Source of the DNA: Pinus tabuliformis
Taxonomy: Eukaryota > Streptophyta > Pinopsida > Pinales > Pinaceae
Assembly: GCA_031772625.1 (NCBI GenBank)
Contig: CM062820.1
Span: 87,154,069-87,218,068 of the forward strand
Direction: 5' to 3'
DNA: 64,000 nt
Shown: in pieces, positions 44,473-56,120 of the stretch
Numbering within the stretch: position 1 is the first letter of the stretch
Layout: every line of letters starts with the position of its first letter
Made by a program: the position numbers and the translations under genes
Notes under the pieces: model-generated
Told to the model about the DNA's origin: nothing
The model's input: the letters and a program-made list of their open reading frames with translations, nothing else
The model's database searches: none

Positions 44473-47442
44473 AACTCCATTTTTATCTTTCCTGTCCTTG
44501 TAACTCCATTCTCCCTATTTCTACATTCCTCCCCATTTATGTAGTTTTCCCTATTATCTATCCTTTTGTTTCTGCATTAGTGTTGAATGCATATTCCATT
44601 CCAGTTTCACTCCCTGCTCTCTCCATTGTGCATTTAGGAAGATATAAATATTGTCTCCTCCTGAAATTCACAGTCGCTCTGCACTGTGTTATTACCACCT
44701 ATAATATCAATGTTGCACGTTGTTTTAAAAATGTTGGTGCACCTCCCATACATTGCCCATCAAGTTGTCATACCAATGTAGTCTGACTCTTCTCTATGTT
44801 TCTTGGCCCAACATATGCTCCTAGTTGGTTGGCATAGGACCCACCATACCATTCCAACCCGCAATATTGCTTCCCACATAGCCTCTCATTATAACACGAC
44901 TGGTATATAACACTAGTACATAATGCAACCCCTCCACATTGCATCTTCTCTTAGTTATAACAGATACACAGTTGGCATGTCGTGTATTACTCCACCATAT
45001 ATAACGCTAGCCATCCACTCTCCCCTAAATCTGCACTCCCATACACAACAACCTCCATACACCTCAGCCTCAACCTCCATACACCTTAGCCTCTACCTCC
45101 ATACACTTCTTGACTCCACAATTGACACCTCACCTGCGTACCTTGGCTCCTCCCATGCACAGTCGACTCCACAATCCATACATCCCCCCTGCATCTCAAA
45201 AGAATTTGCTATGAGTGCCTCTTTCTCTTGACCATAGTTTGATAGGTATGGAGTTTTCCTAGATATTTAAGAAGCCAAATCATGGTAGGATCTTTCCATT
45301 AGGACATTCCGACTACCACCCAGAAAAATCTTGAGCAGATCATGTCGAGAAAAGAGGCAGATTCACGCAGGTCTGGACCAGATCCAATTGAGGGTTGAAT
45401 ATTATAATTACTGAACCATTTTCTTCAAATCTCGGGTTAGAAATATGGTTTTATGAGCCTGTTGACCTCCGTAATTTGGTGATATGTTAACTGTGATACC
45501 ATTACATAGTCCACAATCCATTCCACACCCATCGGCTATGTTCCCTATGAGTTAGCTCTAGTTCACATTTTATGCACACTCAGTTGTCATCTCCCTCAAC
45601 TAGAGATACCTCTCTTCTATTGGCACACGTGAATCTCCTCCATTGCTAAGGGCCTCAGCCTCTCGTTCCTCTCCCTCGAGCCTCGGCCGCACCAATTAAA
45701 CCCATGCTACACAACACCTCCTAGTCAAAGCATATCAAAGCAGTGTATGATACCATGAAGCTCATGACATGAATCAATCGGTGTTTTCAGTATGGAGGAA
45801 CACAGGCGGGTATGGTCAAAGCTTTATGTCAAATGGTGCATAAGATAGTTTAAACTTTGGTAGATGTAACTACTTCTCGACTGTTCTCATCATTTCTAGT
45901 TTTTAAATCCACTCCTGGTTTTTACGTTAACAAATCCATAACAATACATACCTACACCATACCACTGCAATACCACTCGTGTTATTACATGCATTTGTTA
46001 AGCCCACATACCATAACTCATAATCTTCCTGTCTGGTTAACACATTTCTCTCCATTACTAGGAAGATTTGAATCTTTCACGCTCAAGAATCACAATTTAT
46101 CCGGTTCCTAAATTCAAAGGGAAGTCTGTGAAATCCCTGGATTATACATTCAAGTTGTTCGGTAGAACGATTGTGATTATACATTCAAGCTATTCGGAAG
46201 AACGATTGCTGTGAAAAATCCCTGTGATAGCAGTAGCAATGGTATTCATATCAATGGGATTCTAGCTGAAGTAGTGAATTCAGCAGTCTCCAAGGCTTCT
46301 AAAATGCATCAAATTGATGAGAAACAGAAGAAGAATGAGGATTCATAGAAGGTGTGTAAAAAAAAAAAATCCCACAAAGCCTGTGCTCTGCCCTCACTGT
46401 GAGAGAGCTTGAACCAATACTGGGGATTGAACTACTCCTAAGGCTCAACGCCTCGAGGCCTGATACATTTTTTTTTTTGGACCAAAATTCGACCTATTAT
46501 GTGATGAACAAAGGTTGATATGCTAATAAGGTAGTATTTGTAATTTATTGATTGTAGCTGTTAGTATGAATATTGACTAATATAGTGAAAATTTAAGCAT
46601 TAATAATTTAATAAACCAACTTGTGGGTCAAAACCCGTGCTAAGAAGATGGGTTTCATTATATTCTTATTTGGATGAGTTTTGGGACTGACTGAGGTCAA
46701 GTTACCTTGTTTTGCAGACATAAAATTTTCCAAACCAGTGTTTAGCCTATGAATTTGGTGCAAACAAATTTCTGAGTAGCTAAAGGGTGAGCATATCATT
46801 ATTTGAAGGGCATATTCCTCATCTAGAAGCCATTTCTTATTACAAATTGTTTGTAGGCATTACCTCTAAACTAGAACGTAGAATCTCTCATTACATGTGC
46901 ATATTATGTTGCTTCTAGAGCTACATTAGCTATAATCTTGTGCAATTTTCATTCTAGGTGGTTCGTATAAGTTATTGCTTGTTGGTCTAGTAGTATAGAA
47001 AAAAATAAAATTCTGAACTATAGCCCTTCACCTAGGATAACATATCTCTACTTCACGTGTGGGAGGAATTTCTTAAGGGAGCAGCATTATAACGTCTATG
47101 GGGATCAATATATACCAGAGAAAATGACCAAAGTTGATGAAGTAATAGAATTATTAAATACTCTAATATAAACTACTATTGATAACACCACCAAAATAAA
47201 CAAATCCTCTCTCCTTGACATTAGAATATGTCTGCAAAATGCACAATACAAGATAGAGTTTATTGCAACCTGAATCTCAATTCCAGCGAGAAGAGCTACA
47301 ATAGAATAAAAATCATTTTGAACTTGTTTCTGTTCAAAATATTGAGATAGACTCCCATCGGGAGTGAGAATATAAAGTTGAGGTTGATACATATTTAGTA
47401 GCAGATTTGCATGCATATGCAACAGTTCAGTCTACACTTCCT
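44473..47442. other. Decayed DNA between the possible LTR and the zinc-knuckle ORF
   Basis: No intact gene. Near 46260-46360 the plus strand reads AVSKASKMHQIDEKQKKNED in one frame, consistent with gag remains. A 35-bp tandem duplication lies at 46140-46209. Confidence 0.4.
46140..46209. repeat. 35-bp tandem duplication
   Basis: Units 46140-46174 and 46175-46209 share gattatacattcaag and gaacgattg and differ at about four bases. Confidence 0.85.
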
Positions 47443-47675
47443 AAGCCCATCATCAGACCTCGGGATGAGCTTTTCAATAGCAAGCACAAAATTGTTCTTG
47501 GATATGACAAGGATGTGCCTTTTCATATTCTATATTACTCAGAGCTCATCTAGTTCCATAGTGTTGGGTTTCTTCATGGTGGTTCACCTTCGCCTATTCC
47601 AGATTCTACTCCTCCACATTCATAGCCAAAAGTTGTTAAATGCCAACACTATGACCAACTTGGCCATATGAAAGA
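47443..47675 (+). pseudogene. Gag-like zinc-knuckle ORF, left half, split by the 47676 element
   Basis: The plus frame reads KPIIRPRDELFNSKHKIVLG, YDKDVPFHI, a TAG, FHSVGFLHGGSPSPIPDSTP, another TAG, then KVVKCQHYDQLGHMK. The last part is a CCHC-type knuckle in which the second Cys is Tyr. The frame is broken after Lys by the 47676-56992 element and resumes at 56998 (codon GA|T). Confidence 0.65.
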
Positions 47676-48506
47676 TGTTGGGCATGGAATCCCCCCGAAG
47701 CATGTTTTGGGGCTCAAAGCCCATGTTTTGGCCAAATGATGTTGTAAAGCCCCTCGAATTGTGGGCGCGGAAGTATGTTAGTCATAGGGTTGACCTCCCT
47801 AGTCTTGTATTGTAATGACGACCTACCCATGGTTCGCGAACCATGGGATTGTATAAACAGAGCGAGGCTTTACGTGTAAAAGATAACCAAGTAGAGGATA
47901 GCGAAGAAGGAAAGAGAAAGTGTCTAAGTGTCTAAGTGTGTCTTTGGGTCGTAGAGTAGGAGAAGGCTGTGCAGCTGAGTGCACAGAGGCCTAGTTGTCT
48001 GCAGCTGAGTGCGCGGAACCCTATAGCTGAGCGCGCAGGGTGGAGTCGAGTCTGTAACCGAGGAAGAGAATAATAAAGAGAAGTTTTGTCCAATTCTGTG
48101 TATCTATTCTTGATTTACTACATGCACTTGTATGAATGATTTATATTGCTAAGTATAACTTAACGCATGCAAGTAGGATAAGTTAATCAACTAACAATGG
48201 AATACTAGTAAGGACTTGGGTAATAATAGTGTTCGCCCCCCCGAGTAGAGCTACGCAAAGACAGCATCTCAGGCTGCAAGGTACGGGTAAGTGCGCGTAG
48301 CGACGAGCACGTAGGGTCAAACCATGGACCAGTTGAACTCATCAGACATCTCCAGGATGTGGAAACCTGGTTTTGGCACCCTGCCATACTACTTTAGGTG
48401 AGACCTCAGTCTACGCTCCATGGACTGTTGCCGAAAGGGCCAGTAGTACCGGGATTTGTTTAGCTAAATCACTTCTAAACCTGGGCTAGGCCCCAACAAG
48501 CCAACA
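47676..48506 (+). repeat. 5' LTR of the 47676 element
   Basis: 831 bp, TGTTGGGCATGG...AAGCCAACA. It carries three imperfect copies of AGCTGAGTGCGC (47970-48040) and a palindrome next to a TATA box (47827-47860). Confidence 0.92.
47827..47860 (+). promoter_or_regulatory. Perfect palindrome and TATA box in the 5' LTR
   Basis: A 22-bp perfect palindrome (47827-47848; core CCATGGTTCGCGAACCATGG) ends four bases before TATAAACA (47853-47860). The counterpart in the 3' LTR is an imperfect palindrome at 56273-56294 followed by TATAAATAG at 56299-56307. Confidence 0.65.
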
Positions 48507-48508
48507 AA

Positions 48509-48525
48509 TGGTTCCGTTGCCAGGA
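48509..48525 (+). promoter_or_regulatory. Primer binding site of the 47676 element
   Basis: TGGTTCCGTTGCCAGGA starts two bases after the LTR. It resembles the tRNA-Asp type site TGGCGCCGTTGCCGGGGA seen in some plant gypsy elements, with several changes. The tRNA assignment is uncertain. Confidence 0.6.
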
Positions 48526-48550
48526 CCAGGATCTGCATAAGAGATGTCTG

Positions 48551-50480
48551 ATGTCGTGTCACTGGAATCTGACAAAGAAAGAAATTGAAGGGTGGATGGA
48601 CAGAAAGATTCACGAGTTTGTAATGCAAGAAAAAAGGAATCTGCAAGTATCGAAGGAACAGTGGTTAGAGTGCTACTTACAGACAGAAATCCACGAAATT
48701 TTCTTTGCATCCTTCCCCTCTGAGTTGTATGAGTGGATCGCGAAGCTAGCAGATAGTCAAGGAAGGTGTAGGCTTGACAAACCCATTGTGTGGAATCCAC
48801 AGTTGGTGCGCAGACTAGAAGCATCGGAAGATACGATCACGCGCGTTGTGGACCATTGGCTCGATTGAATTATAGGAGGCTTTATCACCGAATTCGCGGT
48901 AGAAACGTCATTCAACTACAGTGAGGTGGAGCAACACTTCTTTAAAAGACCGCAAGGTAAGTACATTAAATATTTGAACACTTGGATTAAAATGCTACTG
49001 TGTGAAAATCCATTTATGTGAATAAATTGATATTTGGGGCTACGCGAAGTGTGAGGATCTATAGAAACGAAGGTAGCACATAGATAGAAAATAGCTCCTT
49101 GATTTCACCTCGGTATGAAAGCAAGGAAGATCTCGCAAAAGTTTCACCAAGAAGTGCGATCAGTTTAATAAGGCAGTGAATTCCGCGCATACCACCTCCA
49201 CCTATACCACCACCAGTTTCACCATATTCACTCCCATCTCCGCCCAAACCACCTCCACCACCACCATAGTTCAATATGGCAAGTGCAATAAAGTTGTCAA
49301 TGCTTAAAGGAGTACGGAACAAAGATCCGAACCAATTTCGATTCGTCGTAAAAGCTATATGGGAAGCACAAGGAGTCATGGATGACAACATAAAGAAGGC
49401 ATTGTTGGTAAGCGTGTTGCAAGATCACGCACTAACGTGGTACATTAAGCATTCTAATGACAATCCAAATGTAGGGATCACGGATATCCAAGTTACGCTA
49501 AATAGGGAATTTAGCAGGCCGAAATCGAAGACACAATCGATTATCGGGTTTAAGGAAATCGCGATGCTTCTAAGCAAGACCCCTGGGAGCTGGATCAGGA
49601 ACTGAAGGGTATGATTTGCGAAGCCAACATGACCTTGACGGATGGGCAACACCTCACATGGTTTGTAGCATCACTAACACCACATGTAAGGATGGCGCTA
49701 TCGCAGCAGAAATTATCCACCCAGGCCGAAGCTTTGGAGATTGCAATGTGACTGCATGAGACCCCAGTACAAGATCCTAGCCTAGGAGTCCAACAAATCC
49801 ATGCGCAACTAAAAAATTTGTTTCTGGAAATGCAGAGTTTGAAATAGGATAGGAAAACTTGCCCAAGAGCGTGAGAGGAGGTATGGTGCATAAAATGCAA
49901 GGGCCAGGGGCATGACAATGACCATTGTCTAGTCTTTGCAAACTACCTAGCGAAAGGAGGGCAAATGCCACTGAGACCAGAGGCACAAGCAGGGCCGAGC
50001 GTGGCACCTGCATTATGGTGCGCGATTTATAAGATAGGAGGGAAGCATGCTACTGATAGTTGTCACCTATTACAGAAGTATACGTAGACGTCTCAACAGT
50101 TGTTCTATAATTTCTGCTGGTCAGCAAGCCATGATGAATGTACCTATAGAAGTTATGAATTGATGATGGATCGGACTCCTTCCTACAGAGTTCAGACTAA
50201 AACGTGAATCCCGATCAAAATGCAGGGATGGCGCACACTGGGTTTCAGGGGCGTGGATGAGGTTGAGGTGGAATGAGACCAAGAAATGGTTGCAGACAAT
50301 TGATTTGTTACAATTGTGGAGGGCCAAGGCATTATGCCGACGATTGTACAAATCCGACAAGAGCATCATGTTTATATTGTACCCAGTTTGATCATGAGAT
50401 GGAAGACTTCCCTACACTGATAGCAAGGTTGCACGATAAAGGAATGTTGTAGCCTCCCCCGACTCAGAACCTGCAAATGA
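48551..50480 (+). pseudogene. Gag of the 47676 element, with several zinc-knuckle remnants
   Basis: The N-terminal segment 48551-48870 reads EIEGWMDRKIHEFVMQEKRN and LYEWIAKLADSQGRCRLDKP. A proline-rich linker (49195-49265) precedes the capsid-like core at 49276-49605 (MASAIKLSMLKGVRNKDPNQ, ALTWYIKHSNDNPNVGITDI). After a shift the frame continues (ELKGMICEANMTLTDGQHLT) into Cys/His motifs: WCIKCKGQGHDNDHC (about 49880), LWCAIYKIGGKHATDSCHLL (about 50020), FCWSASHDEC (about 50115), and ICYNCGGPRHYADDC (about 50310, shifted frame). More than one zinc knuckle in a gag is less usual. Stops (49750, 49846, 50086) and shifts make it non-functional. Confidence 0.7.
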
Positions 50481-50839
50481 TGAGATCTGAGCCGCACAAA
50501 GAGGACCCAAATGTAAACATCATGCTCCGAAGAAGTATCATGATAGGAGACGACAAGGGAAATAAAACCGAAGAGAATGCTTGGGTTCACAAGGCTCCTA
50601 CAAAGGAACGAGAGTTTGATTTGGAGCGCGCAAAGGAGACATTCATGGAAGCTAAGAAGAGCTTCGGCCTCCACTTCAGGTAGTAAAGACAAACTAGAAC
50701 CAGAGATGGACCCATCAATGCTTACTACCTTTCTGGAGACATGCATGAAGTTGTTGCACGACAAAAAGGCTTTAAAAGGATTGCAAGAACTCATCACTAG
50801 GTGCACTGGGTCAAGAGAACCACGCGCAGTTCGGAAGCT

Positions 50840-51520
50840 AGGGAAGCACAGAACACGAACATGAAGGGAGATGAGATTGATTGTGCAAATCGGGGAATAT
50901 GAAATGGATCAAGTGATTCTAGATTTAGGATTAGACACAAACATATTTCCAAAGTAGACATGGAAGCACATGGGTAGGCCTACGTTGCAATGCTCAACAA
51001 TTCAGTTGTGAATGGCGAACCAGCAAAAGATCCTACCAATGGGAAGATTGCAGGGAATAGTGGTAGATATTGAGGGTGCGAGCACGCTTGCAGATTTTGA
51101 AGTGATAGAGATTGTTGATGACGATAATCGCTATCCCATGCTACTGGGAATAGATTAGGCCACTAATATAAATGGAGTGATAAATCTAAATAAGCGTAAG
51201 ATTATTTTTGAGAAAAAGTCACTACGCGTAGTGATACCCTTAGACCCTGTGGAAGGATCGTGCTACACAGAGCCAGTGCGCAACGATGAGAGAAACAACA
51301 ACGTAGACTATATCTACAAGATAAACGCTTGGGAACAGGACTGGGTGAATCCAATAGCGGATGGCAAGATTTCGTGGGAGCACGAAAGCTCTTGTACATC
51401 AGATTCAGACGAGGAAATAGAACAATGGCAGAACCGGTTACACAAGGTAACCATGCTCAATTACAACATGATGGTAAGATCAATGCACTGTGTGAAAACA
51501 GAAGTAAGGGATACGACTAT
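50840..51520 (+). pseudogene. Aspartic-protease-like domain of the 47676 element
   Basis: The frame reads EYEMDQVILDLGLDTNIFPK, a TAG, TWKHMGRPTLQCSTIQL, LPMGRLQGIVVDIEGASTLA, DDDNRYPMLLGID, another TAG, then NGVINLNKRKIIFEKKSLRV and VVIPLDPVEGS. The order (D.G near the start, the hydrophobic flap region, and LLGID-A) is that of the retropepsin domain in plant gag_asp-type proteins. In this family the active-site triad appears as DLG. Both stops fit former Gln or Trp codons. Confidence 0.65.
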
Positions 51521-51800
51521 GTATGATGGGTTGACAGTGGTGGATGAATTCCTGAACAAATTTGAAAGCGAGGTGCCAGAATAGCGGTGGGTTCGATGCT
51601 CTGAAATGGGCACTGTGCGCTATACCCGCAAGGTGGTGGGGTACACGCCAGCAACATTTTGAGGACTGGCGTGAATGTAGAAGGGTGATGCTTATATGAT
51701 TTGTAAAGCCTTAGCTGCGGAGGGAAGCCGGGTGTGATGGACGGAATAGCTTGGGCGCCCACCTCTCCAGATGGGTACAGGTGTATGGTATGCAACCTGC
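51521..51800 (+). pseudogene. Second capsid-like segment downstream of the protease
   Basis: The plus strand gives MYDGLTVVDEFLNKFESEVP, then in a shifted frame FDALKWALCAIPARWWGTRQ and QHFEDWRECRRVML, then DGRNSLGAHLSRWVQVYGMQ. The ARWWG/F.DW.E pattern resembles the helical capsid core of retrotransposon gag. Its position after the protease is unexpected. It may be a real second gag-like domain or a recombination product. Confidence 0.5.
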
Positions 51801-51879
51801 ACGAACGCACACTGTCCTCACGATAGGAAACAAGAACAACAAGTAGGAGCGGGAAAGATGAGGGCACAAATGAAAAAGT

Positions 51880-52149
51880 ATGATAAGACCAAGCACGCCA
51901 AATATTATCCACAGGGAAGCCTTTGACAAGGTGTACGAAGTGTTAAACACGGTCCACCATGTGAGATGCACTGACTGGGACCTGTGCGTACCAGCGGTTC
52001 TATGGGCTTATAGGAACATGTGCAAAACCCTAACTGTGCAAGCACTTCTGAAGTTGAAGTATGAAGTATGGACTATAATCCCTATGAAACATGCGAAGCC
52101 TAGTCCACGCATAGTAGCACTCGTACATATGACGATCCGTGTAGCCTGA
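51880..52149 (+). pseudogene. C-terminal end of a gypsy integrase
   Basis: Plus frame: FDKVYEVLNTVHHVRC, DWDLCVPAVLWAYRNMCKTL, LKLKYEVWTIIPMKHAKPSP. The pattern W...VPAVLWAYR...T...L.YG.E...P.E marks the end of the integrase core in Ty3/gypsy elements. The catalytic Asp, Asp and Glu region and all reverse transcriptase sequence are absent upstream, so an internal deletion is likely near 51800-51880. Confidence 0.7.
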
Positions 52150-53053
52150 AACAAAGGAATCACACAGCCGCGAGAAACAAAACACATAGGAATTGAGGAA
52201 GAAATCTGACGGGGAAACCTTAGACTCCGCAAACTTGAAAAAGAAAGGGTACGACTAAGAGAGAAAAGTGCTTTGATGGACACAGAGGTCAAGAAGCTGG
52301 AAGATGAGATAAAGGAAGAGTTCCTTGCCGAAAAACCTAGGATGGTAAGGCAAGGTGTGTACGATCATACTGACAAGTTTGAGAACTATTACCGAGAATT
52401 GGTTAGTCTGCTACCTTGGCTTGGACCGCATATTGCCAAACGTAGTAACTAGGGTAGCGTGTTGCAAGTAGTAAAGTGTGTGATGTTGACCACAACAATG
52501 GAAGGTGAGAATTCTCTGTGAACCATGGTGGAAGATGGGATGGAGCCCCGCATGGGTGGTGCGACCACCTAACTAACTGCGGGAAGGACAGTCTTAGTGC
52601 TCTAGGCAGTTGAAAGGAAGTGTGGGACTATAAACTATTATGCCCAGGAGCTGTGCGATATTGGGGATGCGCACAGAAGCAGAGCGTCACAGGGTCCGCA
52701 TCCGTGCACGAAAGGCTGCGCTGCCACAAGGATTGGCTAGAAAGTGACTGTTGAGGTCACTATTCATGATGGGATGTGTGACTTGAGGCCAAATGGAGCG
52801 GGCGATGGGCATTTAAGATGCGATTTATGGGCAAGATTTGGGAAAATATGCCACCAAGAAAGAATTAATGGACCAGAATTGGGGGGAACAGTCGAATTCA
52901 AATTCAAAAGGCACTATAAAACATAAAGGGCTACCCAGCAAACAACACTTGGTCATTTGAGAATTGAGTGATTGCACAGAGCACTGAGCATTGAGAGCTG
53001 AGCAATAATTGAGCCCCTAAATTCACGAGTGACAAAATACAGCTTAGATACGA

Positions 53054-56000
53054 TGAAAACAACTAAGGATGGTTTGGGAATTGAAGAGGTACCCGCCGGG
53101 GAGGCCGCGCAAACCCCAATGGTGGAGGATGTTCCAGAAGGCATCGTGGTTGTGGAAAAAATCCCCAAATCACCGTGAACGTCGAGGCCCAAGAAAGATA
53201 AACAAGTAATGGCCCTCGTATCTGTGTCACTGAGGAACCCACTATGCAGTAAGTTATCAATGGCAGAAAAAGGGAAAGCTGTCACAATCGACACAGATGA
53301 GGAAGAAGAAGATTTGTAGGCCCTGACCATCACAGTAGAAGAAAATGAAGATATGGAGGAGGATATTCAACCTACATGCTTTGCAGCAAAACTACTCGCA
53401 TATGTCCCTCCGTGGAAAGGGAATAACAAAGTGCCGAAGGACCTGGACGAAACCAAGAGTTCACTCCAGACCCCACTCCTCCGAGACAGCATAGCGTTTG
53501 AAGGCACACACCTGGGCAGCATGCCAACCATGAAGTTGGAAGATTGGGACCTCACTGACCGTGAGAAGTTCCCTCACCTAGAGACTAGAAACTCATGAAA
53601 TAGAACATTGAGGGGGTGGTGACAATGTGAGAGCCATGGAAGTGGCTGCACGGTGTGGGAACAGCTAGGTTGCTGCACTTACTATGGGTACCGCATTTCC
53701 ACAGTGCGCCCATCACCATTGTTGTCATTAGGCAGCTACTCTGCCTGGTTCATGTTGGGTATATATGGCTAGAGGAGCCTATCCCCATCATGAAAGACGT
53801 AATCCACCACATTTCTCGGCTCCCCTGCAAAGGAAAGGACCCTGCAACCATAGCCGAAGGAAAGGACAATGATTTTCCCTTGTAGAAGCCATGAAGACAA
53901 AATACAAGCTGGAGAAGAAGAAAAGGGGCTACGCCATCTCCAGCATCAAGGAAAAAGGGGTACACATAGCAACCCAAATCCTGGCCAGCAAAGTTATGAG
54001 GGAGTGTCACACTGATGGGGTACCGGTGCCGGTGGTCGCACTGGCTGAGCAATGCATGGAGGGGGTCTAGCACAAGTGGTCTGAATTCCTCTGCAAGGAA
54101 TTTTTGAAGAACTATCATGAAGCCCAGGAGCAGGGTAAAACCTTCCACTACGCGTGGTTGTTGTTATCCAAAATGCGCAGGGGAACTGTCAGAGGACAGT
54201 CAATTCCCTAGCATTGACAAAGAATTACTGGAAGCCACGAAGTACAATTTGCTCTGGGCCACAAAGTATGCAAAATGGATATGCAACACCAAAATGTTAT
54301 GGTGCTCATGGAGATGAGCATCTGGATGTGGATCAATCGGAGGCCGCGCCTATTTCACATGGTGTACAAGAGTCTACAGAGTTTTGCAAACTTTAAAGCT
54401 GATATGCACAACATTTTTATCAAGGTGCATAAGGATCTGGTAAAGCAGTTGACAAAGCTACCTTTTGTAGCCACTGACGATGCTATTTTTACTATCTTGG
54501 AGACATGGCCTTTGGAATGGCATGCCCCAGATCTGGAAGAACTTGAGAAGGTGGCAACACAGAAGAAGAAGGACGATGCCAAGCTGCGTGTCACATAAAT
54601 GGCCGAGAAAAGGCGAAAGGAAATAGAAGTAGCTAAGGAAAGGGCAGCGTGGGAAGTGACATAGAAAGTTGCCGAGCAGGAAAAGGCTATAGAAGCAGCA
54701 GCAGCAACAACAACAACACAGGCGGTAGAAGAAGCAACAACAAAGGTGGATGAGGACCAAGAAACATCCTCACAGGGACAGGAGGTAGAGGAAGCAGAAA
54801 CAACAAAAGGGAGTGTAGAGCCAGGGACCACGTCCACACAGCTGAAGTGCCCACACACGACAGAGAGAGTAGGACTAAGGAGGAAGGTCAAGGCCCTGAA
54901 GTTCGCCATTGACCCGATCACCTTAACCAAAGGTGACCTCCATGACATCGGTGAGATTGTTTGCGATGTCACTCATGAGGCCCTTTAGGATTTTATGCAG
55001 GAGCACAGACTGTGTTGGGGGCCCTCAAGGCACAACTATAGGAGTTACAGGTAAGGCCTCCTCAGGTGGGTACCCTTTCGACCCACCTCATAGCAGGATC
55101 CTTGGAAAACAAAATAGTGTTACCAGAAGGGGCCCTAGTAGCAACGAATGGGACCGACAGATTTGTGGTTAACATGATCAAAGGATTTGGCCTTAATTTG
55201 GCTACCCTTCCGTGAGAGACACTGTATCTGCTACAGGATGGGATAACAGAAGAGTTGCACATTAGGGAGAGCTACATGATCCAAGTTCTTAGCGAAAAAA
55301 AGATAAACATGGAACAACTCAGTCTGCAGCATGACGAATTGGTGTCGCAGAACCAACAGTTGGTGCAAGTGGTAGACGACGCGTTCCGACATGTCCTGGA
55401 GCTAGCCATCCCAGCAGATCTACTAGTAGAGGTGTGGATCCACAGGTTGGCAACTAGAGTCCACGAGGATAAAGAAGAAATGACGAAGGTTCAGCTAGAG
55501 TTGAATCTTCAGATTGTCGAGCTGCGGTTAAAGGCACAGCCTTCCACTCCCCCGGAGGTCCGAGAATAGTGCACTAGTGCTATCGCAGCAAGATTGGAAG
55601 AAATTGGAAGTGCAGTACAAAATTGTACCACTTTATTGGAGCAAGCCCTTGAGGTCCTCACAACTCTGCAGGAGGACCCCAACATCTAGCACCTGGAGAC
55701 AGAGGTGCGAGAACTTTAGCAGCAATACAACAGTGTCCGAGGAACTGTGTAGATAGTAGTCCTCACTCAGTGGCTTGCAAGGATGCAGCAAGCTAAGGCA
55801 CTGAAGGAGCAGGTGGACACGGCGTGACATAAGGAGGTAGTTCTCAAAGCACGCGTCCAACCATGGATTGACGAGGCTTTCACTATCATGGCAAACATCG
55901 AAGGAAAGTTCATGCACATATAGGGGATGCACACGTTAATGTAGAGAAGCGCCCCAGACACGGAGGTCTTAGAAAAGAGGATGCAACAGATTCAGAAAGC

Positions 56001-56083
56001 AGCAGCTTAGTGCACTGCCGACATCAGCACAGTTCGAGGACAATTGGAGGAACTCCGTGCTAAGATTGCCAAGCTGACAGAGT
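53054..56083 (+). pseudogene. Extra 3' ORF of the 47676 element, coiled-coil rich, unknown function
   Basis: It begins at an ATG (MKTTKDGLGIEEVPAGEAAQ) and continues in pieces: TCFAAKLLAYVPPWKGNNKV (53380); MKTKYKLEKKKRGYAISSIK, HIATQILASKVMRECHTDGV, SEFLCKEFLKNYHEAQEQGK (53890-54130); VYKSLQSFANFKADMHNIFI, KLPFVATDDAIFTILETWPL (54360-54520); an acidic Ala/Thr/Glu tail (54600-54840); VLSEKKINMEQLSLQHDELV to LELNLQIVELRLKAQ (55270-55540); and further Gln/Glu-rich heptad stretches to 56083. The 55250-56083 part looks like a long coiled coil. It occupies the place where some plant gypsy elements carry an env-like or additional ORF, but I see no signal peptide or membrane segment. Many TAG/TGA stops. 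Function unknown. Confidence 0.5.
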
Positions 56084-56120
56084 GACTCGAGGGTGAGTCA
56101 CGATGTTTGTGTCGGGGACC

